Shown one piece after another: positions 27,758 through 37,263 of a stretch of DNA of 64,000 bases. Numbering within the stretch: position 1 is the stretch's first letter; every line of letters begins with the position of its first letter. Under the pieces are notes generated by a model, which had not been told where the DNA came from, did not search any database, and saw only the letters and a list, made by a program, of their open reading frames with translations. This stretch comes from SP197 sp965242595 (GTDB taxonomy: Bacteria; Pseudomonadota; Alphaproteobacteria; SP197): contig OZ251464.1 of the NCBI GenBank assembly GCA_965242595.1, forward strand, positions 1,426,001 through 1,490,000, in the 5' to 3' direction. Made by a program: the position numbers and the translations under genes.

Positions 27758-28653
27758 CCGACGCCACCGCCAGCATCACCGCCCGCAAGGCCGCCGCGGA
27801 TGTGCGCGGCGAAGAGACGCCGCAACACATCCAGTCCAAGCACGAAGGCCATCACTGGACGGCGGAAGCGCCGATGTTCCTCTATGCCGTCTGGTATCTG
27901 GCCTTTCTCTATATCCCGGTGCTGTTCCTGCCGCTGTTTTCGTTCAACGACTCCATCTATGTGGCGTTCCCGTTGCGGGGCTTTACCCTGGACTGGTATG
28001 AGGACATGGCGAGCAATCCGGCCCTTCTGGGCGCGTTGCAGAACAGCCTGAAGGTCGGCTTCGTGGTCTCGCTTCTGGCCACATTTCTGGGGCTGCTGGC
28101 CGCCAAGGCCATGACTCGCTATCGCATGCCCGGCAAGGCGCCGGTCACCACCTTCATCATGTTGCCGCTGGTGGTGCCGGGGATCATCTTGGGGATTGCG
28201 CTTTTGACCATGACCAACCGGCTGGGGATGGAGCTTTCGCTCTACACCATCGGCCTGGCCCATATGCTGATCTGCGTGCCCTTTGCCATGCTGGTGCTGA
28301 TGTCGCGTCTGGAAGGCTTCGACAAGAATCTGGAAGAGGCTTCTCTGGATCTGGGTGAGAACGCGCTGCAAACCTTTCTGCGGGTGACCCTGCCGCTCGC
28401 CTGGCCCGGCATCCTGGCAAGCCTGCTGCTCACCTTCACCATCTCCTTCGACGAGTTCCTGCTGGCCTTCTTCCTGGCCGGCAACGAGGTCACCCTGCCG
28501 GTTTATATCTGGAGCCAGCTGCGCTTCCCCAACCGCCTGCCCATGGTGCTGTCGCTTGGCGCCTGCATCCTGGTGTTTTCGTTCTTCCTGGTGACCTTTG
28601 CCGAGGTCGTGCGCAGGCGCGGTGTGGGGCCGCAGCAGGGCGCGGCCATCTAG
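27754..28653 (+). CDS. Polyamine-type ABC transporter permease (PotC-like)
   Basis: 299 residues, ATG overlapping the stop of the PotB-like gene. It begins with a 40-residue polar leader not found in most PotC proteins. Six helices follow; the EAA loop is EEASLDLGENALQTFLRVTLPLAWPG. It forms the heterodimeric membrane channel with the preceding permease. Confidence 0.9.
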   Translation: MTDATASITARKAAADVRGEETPQHIQSKHEGHHWTAEAPMFLYAVWYLAFLYIPVLFLPLFSFNDSIYVAFPLRGFTLDWYEDMASNPALLGALQNSLKVGFVVSLLATFLGLLAAKAMTRYRMPGKAPVTTFIMLPLVVPGIILGIALLTMTNRLGMELSLYTIGLAHMLICVPFAMLVLMSRLEGFDKNLEEASLDLGENALQTFLRVTLPLAWPGILASLLLTFTISFDEFLLAFFLAGNEVTLPVYIWSQLRFPNRLPMVLSLGACILVFSFFLVTFAEVVRRRGVGPQQGAAI

Positions 28654-28693
28654 GGCCCGTTCGGGGACACCTTCAACGGATAAGGATGCGAAC

Positions 28694-29794
28694 ATGTCAC
28701 GCGAGGACTACATCTCGATCAGAAACGCGTCGAAGCATTTCGGCAGCGTCAAGGCGGTGGACGACATCACCTTCAATATCGGCGAGGGCGAATTCTTCTC
28801 GCTGCTGGGCGCCTCCGGCTGCGGCAAGACCACGCTGCTGCGCATGCTGGCGGGTTTCGAACAACCGACGCTGGGCAACATCTATATCGATGGCCAGCCC
28901 CAGGCCGGCGTGCCGCCCCATCAGCGGCCGGTGAACATGGTGTTCCAGAGCTACGCCATCTTCCCCCATCTCAACGTCCACAAGAACATCGCCTATGGCA
29001 TGCGCAAGGCGGGCCTGTCGAAGGCGGATGTGGACCGCAAGGTCGATGAGATGCTGGAGCTCATCAAGCTGCCCGGTTACGGCCTGCGCGGCGCCCATCA
29101 GCTCTCCGGCGGCCAGCGCCAGCGCGTCGCCCTGGCGCGGGCGCTGATCAAACAGCCCAAAGTGCTGCTGCTGGACGAGCCGCTGGGCGCGCTGGACAAG
29201 AAACTGCGCGAACAGATGCAGCTGGAGCTGCGCGCCCTGCAACGCGATGTCGGCATCACCTTCGTGTTCGTCACCCACGACCAGGAAGAGGCGATGACCA
29301 TGTCCGACCGCATCGCGGTCATGTCGCTGGGCCAGGTGCTGCAGATCGATTCGCCCACCCGCCTCTATGAGGTGCCGCAGGTGAAGGAGGTGGCGGATTT
29401 CATCGGCACCATCAACTTCTTCGAGGGCTCCATCCGGGGCAGGGAAGGGGAGAGCACGGTGGTAGAGGCCGCCGGTCTCGGCACGGTCCATTCCCAGGCG
29501 GTGCCCGACAGCGCACCGGCTGCCGGCCAGGTCACCGTCGCCATCCGCCCGGAAAAGATCAGCCTTTCCTTCGCGCCGCCCCAGGCTGGCCCCAATGTGG
29601 TGGAGGGCAGGATGCAGGCGGCAGCCTATCTGGGCGATCGCAGCCACTATTATGTCCAGGTCGAAGGCTGCGAGCTGCCCATCGCCGTCGCCGCCCAGAA
29701 CGCCGAACGGCGCCTGGATACGGTCGATGCCGACCGGCATGAGCGGGTCTGGCTCTCCTGGGCCGAGGATTCGGCGCTGCTGCTGACCGCCTGA
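28694..29794 (+). CDS. Polyamine-type ABC transporter ATP-binding protein (PotA-like)
   Basis: 366 residues from ATG 28694. Walker A GASGCGKTT at 39-47, signature QLSGGQRQRVALARAL, Walker B LLLDEPLGALD, and an H-loop FVTHDQEEAM. The C-terminal 110 residues are a TOBE regulatory domain (TVAIRPEKI). Third gene of the potBCA-like operon; 40 bases after the permease. Confidence 0.93.
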   Translation: MSREDYISIRNASKHFGSVKAVDDITFNIGEGEFFSLLGASGCGKTTLLRMLAGFEQPTLGNIYIDGQPQAGVPPHQRPVNMVFQSYAIFPHLNVHKNIAYGMRKAGLSKADVDRKVDEMLELIKLPGYGLRGAHQLSGGQRQRVALARALIKQPKVLLLDEPLGALDKKLREQMQLELRALQRDVGITFVFVTHDQEEAMTMSDRIAVMSLGQVLQIDSPTRLYEVPQVKEVADFIGTINFFEGSIRGREGESTVVEAAGLGTVHSQAVPDSAPAAGQVTVAIRPEKISLSFAPPQAGPNVVEGRMQAAAYLGDRSHYYVQVEGCELPIAVAAQNAERRLDTVDADRHERVWLSWAEDSALLLTA

Positions 29795-29815
29795 GCGCCC
29801 GCGGCCCGCGCGCCC

Positions 29816-31018
29816 ATGCGCTATGCCGCCCTGGTCCGGCGCCTCGCCAATGCCGGTGCCCGCGCCTGGGAGGTCCACGAACGGGCCTTGTATTATCGGC
29901 GCCAGGGCCGGGATATCGTCCTGCTCAGCATCGGCGATCCCGATTTCGCCACCCCGGCCGCCATCGCCGAGGCGCTGGTCGCAAGGCTGCGGGCGGGCGA
30001 TACCCATTACGGCGCCATCGACGGCAGCGACGAACTGAAGGCCGCCATCGCCGCCTTCCAGGCCCGCCACGGCGGCGGTGCGGCGGGGCCAGAGAACATC
30101 TCGGTGACGCTGGGTGCCCAGGGGGCGCTTTATGGCGCCCTGATGTGCATCGCCCAGGCCGGCGACGAGGTGATCGTGCCGCAACCGGCCTATGCCACCT
30201 ACGATTCGGTGGTCCAGGCCTCGGGCGCCCGGCCGGTCGCCGTGGCGCTACGGCCCGAACGCGGCTTCCATCTCGATGGCGGCGATCTCGAGGCGGCGGT
30301 CACGCCCCGCACCCGCGCCATCCTGATCAACACGCCGCACAACCCCAGCGGCGCGGTCGCCACCCGGGGCGAACTGGAAGCCCTGGCCCGGCTCTGCCGG
30401 CAGCACGACCTGTGGCTCATCTGCGACGAGGTCTATGGGCGGACGCTGTTCGACGGCAGGTGCCACCTGTCGCCGCGCACCCTGCCTGGCATGGCAGAGC
30501 GCAGCGTGGTCATCGACAGCCTCTCCAAGTCGCACGCCATGACCGGCTGGCGCATCGGCTGGACGGTGGCGCCCGCCGCCTTCACCCGCCACATGTATCG
30601 CCTGGGGCTGGCGCTCCATTACGGCCCGCCCAGCTTCGTGCAGGCCGCTGCCCTGGCGGCGTTTTCCGGCACCTTTCCAGAGGTGGAAGCCATGCGGGCG
30701 CGCTATCAGGCCAGGCGCGATCTGGTCTGCGCGGCGCTGGACGGGCGGGGCGGCATGCGCGCATTGGCGCCACAGGGCGGCTGCTTCACGCTGGTGGATG
30801 TGCGAGGCAGCGGCCTCGCCTCGCAGGAGTTCGCGGAACGGCTGCTGGACGAGGCCGGCGTGGCCGTGATGGCGGGCGAAGGCTTCGGGGCGGCCGGCTT
30901 CGTGCGCCTGTCGCTCACCGTCCCCGAAGACGACCTCGCCCGCGCCACCGCCCGCATCGCCCGCTTCGCAAAGGCGCGCGCCGGCCGATCCCTGCCGCCG
31001 GCCGCGCAGGCGCCATGA
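29816..31018 (+). CDS. Pyridoxal phosphate aminotransferase, class I/II
   Basis: 400 residues starting 21 bases after the PotA-like gene. PLP-binding features: NTPHNPSGAV, ICDEVYGRTLF and SLSKSHAMTGWRIGW, whose lysine forms the Schiff base; the distal arginine is in GFVRLSLTVP. It looks like an aspartate/arginine:pyruvate-type aminotransferase. Its place after polyamine transport genes suggests work on the amino groups of polyamine or arginine-derived compounds, but that is inference. Confidence 0.88.
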   Translation: MRYAALVRRLANAGARAWEVHERALYYRRQGRDIVLLSIGDPDFATPAAIAEALVARLRAGDTHYGAIDGSDELKAAIAAFQARHGGGAAGPENISVTLGAQGALYGALMCIAQAGDEVIVPQPAYATYDSVVQASGARPVAVALRPERGFHLDGGDLEAAVTPRTRAILINTPHNPSGAVATRGELEALARLCRQHDLWLICDEVYGRTLFDGRCHLSPRTLPGMAERSVVIDSLSKSHAMTGWRIGWTVAPAAFTRHMYRLGLALHYGPPSFVQAAALAAFSGTFPEVEAMRARYQARRDLVCAALDGRGGMRALAPQGGCFTLVDVRGSGLASQEFAERLLDEAGVAVMAGEGFGAAGFVRLSLTVPEDDLARATARIARFAKARAGRSLPPAAQAP

Positions 31019-31128
31019 GCGCGCCACCGTCGATACCGGTACAGGCCTGGATTGCTTATCGACCGGCAACCTGGCCTGGCAATGTCACAACGGTGGGGCG
31101 CGATCGTGCCCGGTCGCGAAGCGCTCGA

Positions 31129-31278
31129 TCACTTGTTCTTGCCTTTGGATGGCGCATTGTCCCGGTATTTGCCGGAAGCTTTGCCCTCTTTTTTGCTGGG
31201 CGCTCCAGCTGGGCCCTTGTTGCCGCGGCCTTGGTTCTTGTTCCCGCCGCCCTGGCGGGCGCTGCCTGGTTTGGCCAT
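31129..31278 (-). CDS. Small basic disordered protein
   Basis: 49 residues from ATG 31278, with AAGGAG nine bases upstream. The frame is open for 39 more codons, but the ribosome site fits this start. The sequence is rich in glycine, lysine, asparagine and serine (GGGNKNQGRGNKG, ending PSKGKNK) with no hydrophobic core, so it is likely unfolded and may bind nucleic acid. Function unknown; small proteins of this composition occur widely in alphaproteobacteria. Confidence 0.55.
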   Translation of the reverse strand: MAKPGSARQGGGNKNQGRGNKGPAGAPSKKEGKASGKYRDNAPSKGKNK

Positions 31279-31434
31279 AGGTGTCGACTCCTTGTGTAAG
31301 GGAACACGGCTCTTGACCGCCCCATCGCCGGGGCGGCTGCCGCTGCTGGGGGATCCAGCCAGGGGCATATGGGGGCGGGCCGCGGCGAATACCATATGGT
31401 GCCCCTTTCACGGCACGGGGAGGGCATGGCCGCT

Positions 31435-33264
31435 TCACAGCCCCCAGTAGAGCGGCGCGAAGAGCGAGAAGGCGAGCCAGATGACGAACACCAGCGGCAG
31501 GCCGGCGCGCAGAAAATCGCCAAAGCGATAGTGGCCGGGCGTCATCACCAGCAGATTGGTCTGATAGCCGATGGGCGTCGCGAAGGAGCAATTGGCGGCG
31601 ATGGCGACGGCAATGGCAAAGGGCAGCGGATCGACCCCCATGCCATGGGCCAGGTTGACGGCGATGGGCGCAAACAGCACCGCGGCCGCGTTGTTGCTGA
31701 GCACATTGGTCACCAGCGCCACCACCAGGAACAGGGCCGAAAGCAGCAGGGCCGGGTCGTTGGCGGCGATCGAGGCCGCCAGGGCGGCCAGAAAGGCGGC
31801 GCCGCCGGTGGCCTGCATGGCCTGGCCCATGGCTAGCGCAGCCGCCACCAGCATCACCACGCGGTGATCGATGGCGCGGCGCGCCTGGCGCAGATTGAGG
31901 CAGCCCGCCGCCAGCATCGCCACCGCCCCGACCATGGCAACGACCGCCACCGGCGCCAGATTGAGCGAGATGGCGGCGACGGTGGCTCCGGCAACCGCCA
32001 GCGCCCGGCGGGCGAGATGGAGATTCGGCATCTCGGCGGCCGACCATTCCATCACCAGCAGATCGGTTTCGGCCCTCAGCGCCCGCAGGTCGGCGCGCGG
32101 TCCCAGCACCAGCAGCACATCGCCCGCTTCCAGGCGGATCGCGGCCACCCGCTGGCGAATCATACGCGAGCGGCGTTGCACCCCCAGCACGGTGCAGCCA
32201 TAGCGGCGGCGAAAGCCGATCCGCTCCAGGCTGTGGCCGATCAGGCGGCTGGCCGGGGCGATCATCGCCTCCACCAGCATCGCTTCGCGCCCGGCATCGG
32301 GGGCCGCTTCGCCCGCCGCTTCGGCGCCGCCGGCCAGGCCCTTGTCGCGGGCCAGCAGCTCCGTCAATGCCTTGCGCGTGCCGGCCACCACCAGGCTGTC
32401 GCCGGCGGCCAGCACCACATGCTCGAACGGTGCCCGCATGGTCCGCTGCCCGCGCTCCACCATCTGCACCGTGATGTCGGCCAGCGCCGGAAACATGCCG
32501 GCCCGCGCCGCCTGGCCCACCAGCCGGGAACCCGTGCCGATGGCGAGCTGGGCCAGATAATGGCGCCCGGACCCCCTGGCCGGGGCGCCGACATCGCGCG
32601 CCGGCAGCAGGCGGGGGGCCACGAAGACCAGATAGGCCAGCCCGATGGCGGCGGCCATGAGGCCGGGCAGGGTGAAGGTGAACATGGAAAAGGGCTGTTC
32701 GCCCATCTCGGCCAGCGCGCCGGAGACCAGCAGATTGGTGCTGGAGCCGATCAGCGTCGTCATGCCGCCCAGAATGGCGGCATAGGAAAGCGGGATCATG
32801 ACCTTGCCCGGCGTCTGGCGCGCCCGTTCGGCCAGCGCCTGCAGCACGGGGATGAAGACCACGACGATGGGCGTGTTGTTGGCGACGCCGCTCAACACCA
32901 TGGTCAGCGCCAGCACCAGGGCGATGGCGAGGCGCCCGCGCCGGCGCGAAAGGGCAAGGATGGCGCGGGCGATGCGCTGCAGGGCGCCGGTTTGCACCAG
33001 CCCCTGGCCGATCACCAGCATCGACAGCACGGCGATCAGCGCCGGCTCGGCAAAGCCCGCCAGCAGGCTGGCGGCATCCAGCAGATTGGCGCCGCCCTGG
33101 CCCGGGACCGGGAACAGATGGAAGAAGACCAGCAGCGCCGCGATAACGGCGGCCGAGGTGAACTCCAGCGCCACCCATTCCCAGGCATAGAGCACGATGG
33201 CCGCGACGATGACGGCGAAGACCACCCACATGGACCACAGGGCCGCGCCGCCCGCTGCCATCAT
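31435..33264 (-). CDS. SLC13/DASS family transporter with two TrkA-C domains
   Basis: 609 residues from the first of two consecutive ATG codons at 33264. Two hydrophobic halves flank two RCK/TrkA-C domains (about residues 245-430). The repeated transport motifs are VANNTPIVVVFIPV with LIGSSTNL in the first half, and SNNAAAVLFAPIAV with PIGYQTNLLV in the second, matching the sodium- and anion-binding SNT motifs of SLC13. Such proteins move sulfate, dicarboxylates or similar anions. TrkA-C domains may gate it through nucleotide or ion binding. Confidence 0.9.
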   Translation of the reverse strand: MMAAGGAALWSMWVVFAVIVAAIVLYAWEWVALEFTSAAVIAALLVFFHLFPVPGQGGANLLDAASLLAGFAEPALIAVLSMLVIGQGLVQTGALQRIARAILALSRRRGRLAIALVLALTMVLSGVANNTPIVVVFIPVLQALAERARQTPGKVMIPLSYAAILGGMTTLIGSSTNLLVSGALAEMGEQPFSMFTFTLPGLMAAAIGLAYLVFVAPRLLPARDVGAPARGSGRHYLAQLAIGTGSRLVGQAARAGMFPALADITVQMVERGQRTMRAPFEHVVLAAGDSLVVAGTRKALTELLARDKGLAGGAEAAGEAAPDAGREAMLVEAMIAPASRLIGHSLERIGFRRRYGCTVLGVQRRSRMIRQRVAAIRLEAGDVLLVLGPRADLRALRAETDLLVMEWSAAEMPNLHLARRALAVAGATVAAISLNLAPVAVVAMVGAVAMLAAGCLNLRQARRAIDHRVVMLVAAALAMGQAMQATGGAAFLAALAASIAANDPALLLSALFLVVALVTNVLSNNAAAVLFAPIAVNLAHGMGVDPLPFAIAVAIAANCSFATPIGYQTNLLVMTPGHYRFGDFLRAGLPLVFVIWLAFSLFAPLYWGL

Positions 33265-33462
33265 CGCCCGTCCTCCGGCAGGGCGCCGCCTGCCGCGCCC
33301 GGGATCGGCGCATGGTCCATGGCGGCGAGATTGGCGCAAGCGCCCGTCAGCCGCCCCCGGCCGGCCTCCGCCGCAAGACGACGGGCCGCTATGCGCCGCC
33401 CTGGGCCATCGGCTATCATGGCCGGTGCCGGGGCCAGCGCCGGGCGGTTTGGGGAGAAGGTC

Positions 33463-33978
33463 TTGAGCCGCAAGAGGAACTTCACCGGACGGCAGTTGCG
33501 CGACGCGCTGGGCATGTTCGCGACCGGCGTCACCATCATCACCTCATGCACCCGCGACGACGAGCTGCTGGGCATCACCTGCAATTCCTTCAATTCGGTC
33601 TCCCTCGATCCGCCCATGGTGCTGTTCAGCCTGTCGCGCCAGGCCCACAGCCTGAACAAGTTCGAAAGCTGCGACTTCTTCGCGGTCAACGTGCTGAGCG
33701 AGCGCCAGAAGGAGCTTTCCAACCGCTTCGCCAGGACCTCTCTGGACAAGTGGAAGGGCATCTCCTACCGCACCGGGGTGACGCGCTGCCCGTTGTTCGC
33801 CGATTCGCTCGCCATGTTCGAATGCTACATCCGCTTCCATTACGATGGCGGCGATCATGTCATCTTCGTCGGCGAGGCCTTCAACATGGCGCTGGGCCCC
33901 CCGGCCGCGCCGCTGCTCTACTATCAGGGCGCCTATCGCGGCCTCACGCCGGATGCGGCCGATGCGGAGTGGTCGTAA
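33463..33978 (+). CDS. Flavin reductase-like FMN-binding protein
   Basis: 171 residues from TTG 33463, chosen because GGGGAG lies six bases before it; an in-frame ATG at 33418 would add 15 residues. The FMN-binding split barrel of the flavin reductase family is evident: LRDALGMFATGVTIITS, GITCNSFNSVSLDPPMVLFSL and FAVNVLSERQKELSNRFA. These enzymes supply reduced FMN to a partner monooxygenase or reduce flavin directly. No monooxygenase is adjacent. Its 3' end overlaps the convergent hutG-like gene by 35 bases. Confidence 0.9.
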   Translation: MSRKRNFTGRQLRDALGMFATGVTIITSCTRDDELLGITCNSFNSVSLDPPMVLFSLSRQAHSLNKFESCDFFAVNVLSERQKELSNRFARTSLDKWKGISYRTGVTRCPLFADSLAMFECYIRFHYDGGDHVIFVGEAFNMALGPPAAPLLYYQGAYRGLTPDAADAEWS

Positions 33979-34750
33979 GCCAGGCGAGGCCGGCATCGAC
34001 CATGGCGGCGATGGCTTCGCTGACGGCGGCGGCCCGCTGCGGCAGAAAGCGGAAGGGAAGAGCCTCTTCCATATAGGTGGCCTGGGCGATTTCCAGCTGG
34101 ATGGCGTGGACGCCTTCGCATGGGCGGCCGAAGCTGCGGACGATGTGGCCGCCCTTGAAGCGGCCGTCCAGCACCGCGCCGTAGCCCGTGCCCCGGGCGG
34201 CGGCGGCGATCTCTGCCGCCAGCGGGGCCGCGGCGGTGGTGCCGTCGCCGCTGCCGAGGTTGAAATCCGGCAGCCGCCCCGGGAAGAAGCGCGGCAGCCG
34301 CGAACGGATGGAATGGGCGTCCCACAGCAGGACGCGCCCATGCTCTGCCCGCAGCCGCTGGATTTCCGCCGCCAGGGCATCGTGATAGGGCCGCCAGAAG
34401 GTGGCGACACGGCGCGCGATCTCGCGCCTGTCCGGCGCCTGGCCCGGCAGATAGATCGGTTCGTAGTCGAAGGTGGCAAGCGGGCAGAGCTCGCTGGCCC
34501 CGGGATAGAGCGGCGTGCCGTCCGGCGCCCGGTTGAGATCGACCACATAACGGCTGTGGGTGGCCGCCACCAGCGTCGCCCCGCGCGAGGCGGCGAAACC
34601 GTAGAGGCGCTCGACATGCCAGTCGTTGTCGGGCAGATGGCGGGCCAGCGCGGTCATGGTGTCGGCGATGTCGGCGGGAAGCCGGGCGCCGGCATGGGGG
34701 ATGGAGACGATGAGCGGGGCCTGGCCGCGCTCTACGGTGACGATCTTCAC
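33944..34750 (-). CDS. N-formylglutamate amidohydrolase family protein
   Basis: 268 residues from GTG 34750, with AAGGAG seven bases upstream; the GTG overlaps the stop of the penicillin acylase gene. Family marks: LIVSIPHAGARLP, YVVDLNRAP, LLWDAHSIRS and a late ..CEGVHAIQLEI. HutG removes formate from N-formylglutamate in histidine breakdown; no other hut gene is present here, so the substrate could be another N-formyl or N-acyl amino acid. Last of the metY-led run. Confidence 0.88.
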   Translation of the reverse strand: MKIVTVERGQAPLIVSIPHAGARLPADIADTMTALARHLPDNDWHVERLYGFAASRGATLVAATHSRYVVDLNRAPDGTPLYPGASELCPLATFDYEPIYLPGQAPDRREIARRVATFWRPYHDALAAEIQRLRAEHGRVLLWDAHSIRSRLPRFFPGRLPDFNLGSGDGTTAAAPLAAEIAAAARGTGYGAVLDGRFKGGHIVRSFGRPCEGVHAIQLEIAQATYMEEALPFRFLPQRAAAVSEAIAAMVDAGLAWLTTTPHRPHPA

Positions 34751-37263
34751 GCCGCATCTCCTTCGGTTTGCGGTTCGGAAACGGGTTCCAGGATCAGGCG
34801 GTGCGCCGCCCGGATGCGCTGGCGCTGAAACGGGATCGCCAGCGGCCGGTTGGCAAGCCAGCGTTCCAGCATGTTGTCGTAATAGGGCGAGAACGGGTTG
34901 CCGGACTGGCCGGGCAGAACGACGAAATGGCCGGTGACCGGCTCTGCCAGGTCGATCACGGCTCGCAGCGAGGCGCCGTGGCGGGCGGTGAAGGCGCCCG
35001 TCTCGTCGTCGAGGCGATAGCTGGCAGTGGCCACGGTGAAGCGGCTGCCGCCCAGCGGCGCATCGACGCCGGTGAGGACGTCCAGCAGGGGAATCAGGCC
35101 GAACAGGCGGTGGCGAAGCCGGAGGCGATGGACCTCGCCCCAGCTCAGCCGGTGAAAGCCTTCGCCCAGCCGCTCCGCCAGGGCGGCGGCGGCGAGGTCG
35201 AAGGCGTGGCCGGCCAGGGTGGCGCAATCGCCCTTGCCGCCCTTGCCGCCATCGTCGTTGCTGGCGTCGCTGGCGCACCAGCCGTGGCGGTCGTCGGCCA
35301 TGGTTTGCAGCGTGAAGACGGGGCGAAACCACCAGGCGGCGGCGAACAGCTCGCCCAGATCGTCGCCATAGATCGCCCGCGTCAGCTCGCGATACCAGGC
35401 GTGGAAGGCGACCGGCGCGGCCAGCGCGGCGTCCATGCCGCCGTTCCAGCCCGCCAGCTGCGCCTGCAGCCGCCGCCCCTCCGGGCTGGCCGGGCGGGCG
35501 GCCAGCGCGAAGGGCAGCATGGCGCGGGCAAAGCCGGAGCGGGTGTCGCGCTGGATGGCCGCGAAGGAGGCGAGGTCGTGGTCGCCCCTGGCCCGCAGCA
35601 GCTCGCCGATGCGCCCGGCGCGATAGCCGGGCTGCCAGCGGTGGCCCAGCCGATAGGGATAATCGTCGCCCACCGGGCGGTTGTTGGCGGTGACGATCAT
35701 GCCGCTGGCCGGGTTCAGCAGCCGCGGCAGCTCGCCATAGGGAATATGCCCGATCCAGTCGGCCGCGCCGTTCCAGCCCGGTGCTGGCAGGCGACCGTCG
35801 CCGGAGCGGCGAATCGGCACCAGGGCCGGGGTCATCAGGCCGATATTGCCGTTGCGGTCGGCATAGACCACGTTCTGCATCGGCCCGGCATAGTTGCGGC
35901 CCGAGGCCACGAAATCGTCCCAGTTCCGCGCCCTGTGCAGCGCCAGGCCCGCCTCCAGCGAGCGGTCGCCCGGCTGCAACATGGTCCAGGCCAACGCCAC
36001 CGCCTCGTCCGCGCCCGCCAGGCCGGCCACCTCGCCCCGGATGCCGTCCAGGATGGGGCCGTGGCGGCTGGCCAGCATCGTCACCTCCCGGTCGGCGGCG
36101 AAACGCACCGCGAAGCGCTCGCGGCGCTGGGCGAAGGGCGCGCTGCCGGTGGGCGTCAGATAGCGGGCGGGGTCGCTGCCATCGCGCCGTTCCACGAACA
36201 GATCCTGGGTATCGGGCATGGCGTTGGTGACGCCCCAGGCGATCGCGCCATTGCTGCCGACGATCATGAGCGGCAGGCCCGGCAGGGTGGCGCCGGCCAA
36301 CGAGAGGCCCGGCGCCTCCAGATGGGCCAGATACCAGGCGGCGGGCAGGGTGAAGCCGAGATGGGGATCGTTGGCGAGCAGGGGCCGACCGGAAGCGGTG
36401 TGGCGTCCCGTCAGCGCCCAGTTGTTGGAGCCGTGGCCGCCGGGCGGCAGCAGGGCGTGGAGCGCCTGGGCCAGCCGGGCGCTGGCCTCCGGGGGCGGCG
36501 CGAGGCGGCGAGGGGGCGCTGCCGGTTGTGCCGCTGGGGTGGCGGCGGCGGCGAAGATGGCCGGCGCGGTGGCGGGCGGGGTGGGGAAGAAGCTGGCCGC
36601 CTTTTCCGGCCCCAGCCGGGCGGTCAGCGCGGCGAACAGCGCCTCTTCGCGCCAGTCTCCGGAAAGCTGCAACGCCATGACCTTGAGCCAGGCCAGGGAA
36701 TCGACGGGCCGCCAGGGCGCCGGATCGCCGGCCAGCAGCAGTGGGAATTCCGGCGCCAGCGCGCCCTCGTGGCTGGCCAGATAGGCGTTGACGCCGGCGG
36801 CATAGGCCTCCAGCGCGGCGCGGGCGGCGGGCGCCAGGGCGGCGGCGGCGGAACGGGCCGCGCCTTCCAGATCGAGCAGGCGCAGGAAACGGTCGAATTC
36901 CAGGGCGAAGGGGCCCGTCACCTCCGCCAGCCGGCCCTGGCCCAGCCGGCGCTGCTGTTCCATCTGGAACATGCGATCCTGGGCGTGGACGAAGCCGAGG
37001 CCGAGATAGGCGTCGTTAGGCGTGGCCGCGTAGATATGCGGAATGCCCCAGGCGTCGCGCAGGATTTCGACGGGCTGGCTGGCCCCGGCGACGGCGACGC
37101 TGCCGTCGAGCTGCGGCAGCGACTGCCAGAGCCAGAAGGCGAGCGCCGCGATGGCGAGGGCGACCACGGCGCCGAGGGCCAGGAAGGCAACCAGGATGCG
37201 GCGGATGAGAGATCTCTTTTTTCTTCTGTATGGCAAGATGTTATGCCTTGATCTTGAACTCAT
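34747..37263 (-). CDS. Penicillin acylase family protein (Ntn hydrolase)
   Basis: 838 residues. The start at 37263 overlaps the end of the CaiB gene by 23 bases; a TTG at 37236 is an alternative. A cytoplasmic basic head is followed by a membrane anchor (about 24-46). The precursor would self-cleave before the serine of GGHGSNNWALTG (near residue 279), leaving a spacer-bearing alpha chain and a catalytic beta chain with MQNVVYADRNGNIG and VTANNRPV. The family cleaves amides of acylated amines, including quorum signals and beta-lactams. Natural substrate unknown; likely periplasmic and membrane-tethered. Confidence 0.9.
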   Translation of the reverse strand: MSSRSRHNILPYRRKKRSLIRRILVAFLALGAVVALAIAALAFWLWQSLPQLDGSVAVAGASQPVEILRDAWGIPHIYAATPNDAYLGLGFVHAQDRMFQMEQQRRLGQGRLAEVTGPFALEFDRFLRLLDLEGAARSAAAALAPAARAALEAYAAGVNAYLASHEGALAPEFPLLLAGDPAPWRPVDSLAWLKVMALQLSGDWREEALFAALTARLGPEKAASFFPTPPATAPAIFAAAATPAAQPAAPPRRLAPPPEASARLAQALHALLPPGGHGSNNWALTGRHTASGRPLLANDPHLGFTLPAAWYLAHLEAPGLSLAGATLPGLPLMIVGSNGAIAWGVTNAMPDTQDLFVERRDGSDPARYLTPTGSAPFAQRRERFAVRFAADREVTMLASRHGPILDGIRGEVAGLAGADEAVALAWTMLQPGDRSLEAGLALHRARNWDDFVASGRNYAGPMQNVVYADRNGNIGLMTPALVPIRRSGDGRLPAPGWNGAADWIGHIPYGELPRLLNPASGMIVTANNRPVGDDYPYRLGHRWQPGYRAGRIGELLRARGDHDLASFAAIQRDTRSGFARAMLPFALAARPASPEGRRLQAQLAGWNGGMDAALAAPVAFHAWYRELTRAIYGDDLGELFAAAWWFRPVFTLQTMADDRHGWCASDASNDDGGKGGKGDCATLAGHAFDLAAAALAERLGEGFHRLSWGEVHRLRLRHRLFGLIPLLDVLTGVDAPLGGSRFTVATASYRLDDETGAFTARHGASLRAVIDLAEPVTGHFVVLPGQSGNPFSPYYDNMLERWLANRPLAIPFQRQRIRAAHRLILEPVSEPQTEGDAA

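Noticed and set aside
31864..33978. Very long open frame on the plus strand opposite the SLC13 transporter
   Set aside because: The first 530 codons are Gln/His/Arg-rich with no domain and are the mirror of the transporter gene; only the last 171 codons are a real gene.
34768..37251. 827-codon open frame opposite the penicillin acylase gene
   Set aside because: Composition is that of an antisense frame in GC-rich DNA and the opposite strand has clear Ntn-hydrolase motifs.
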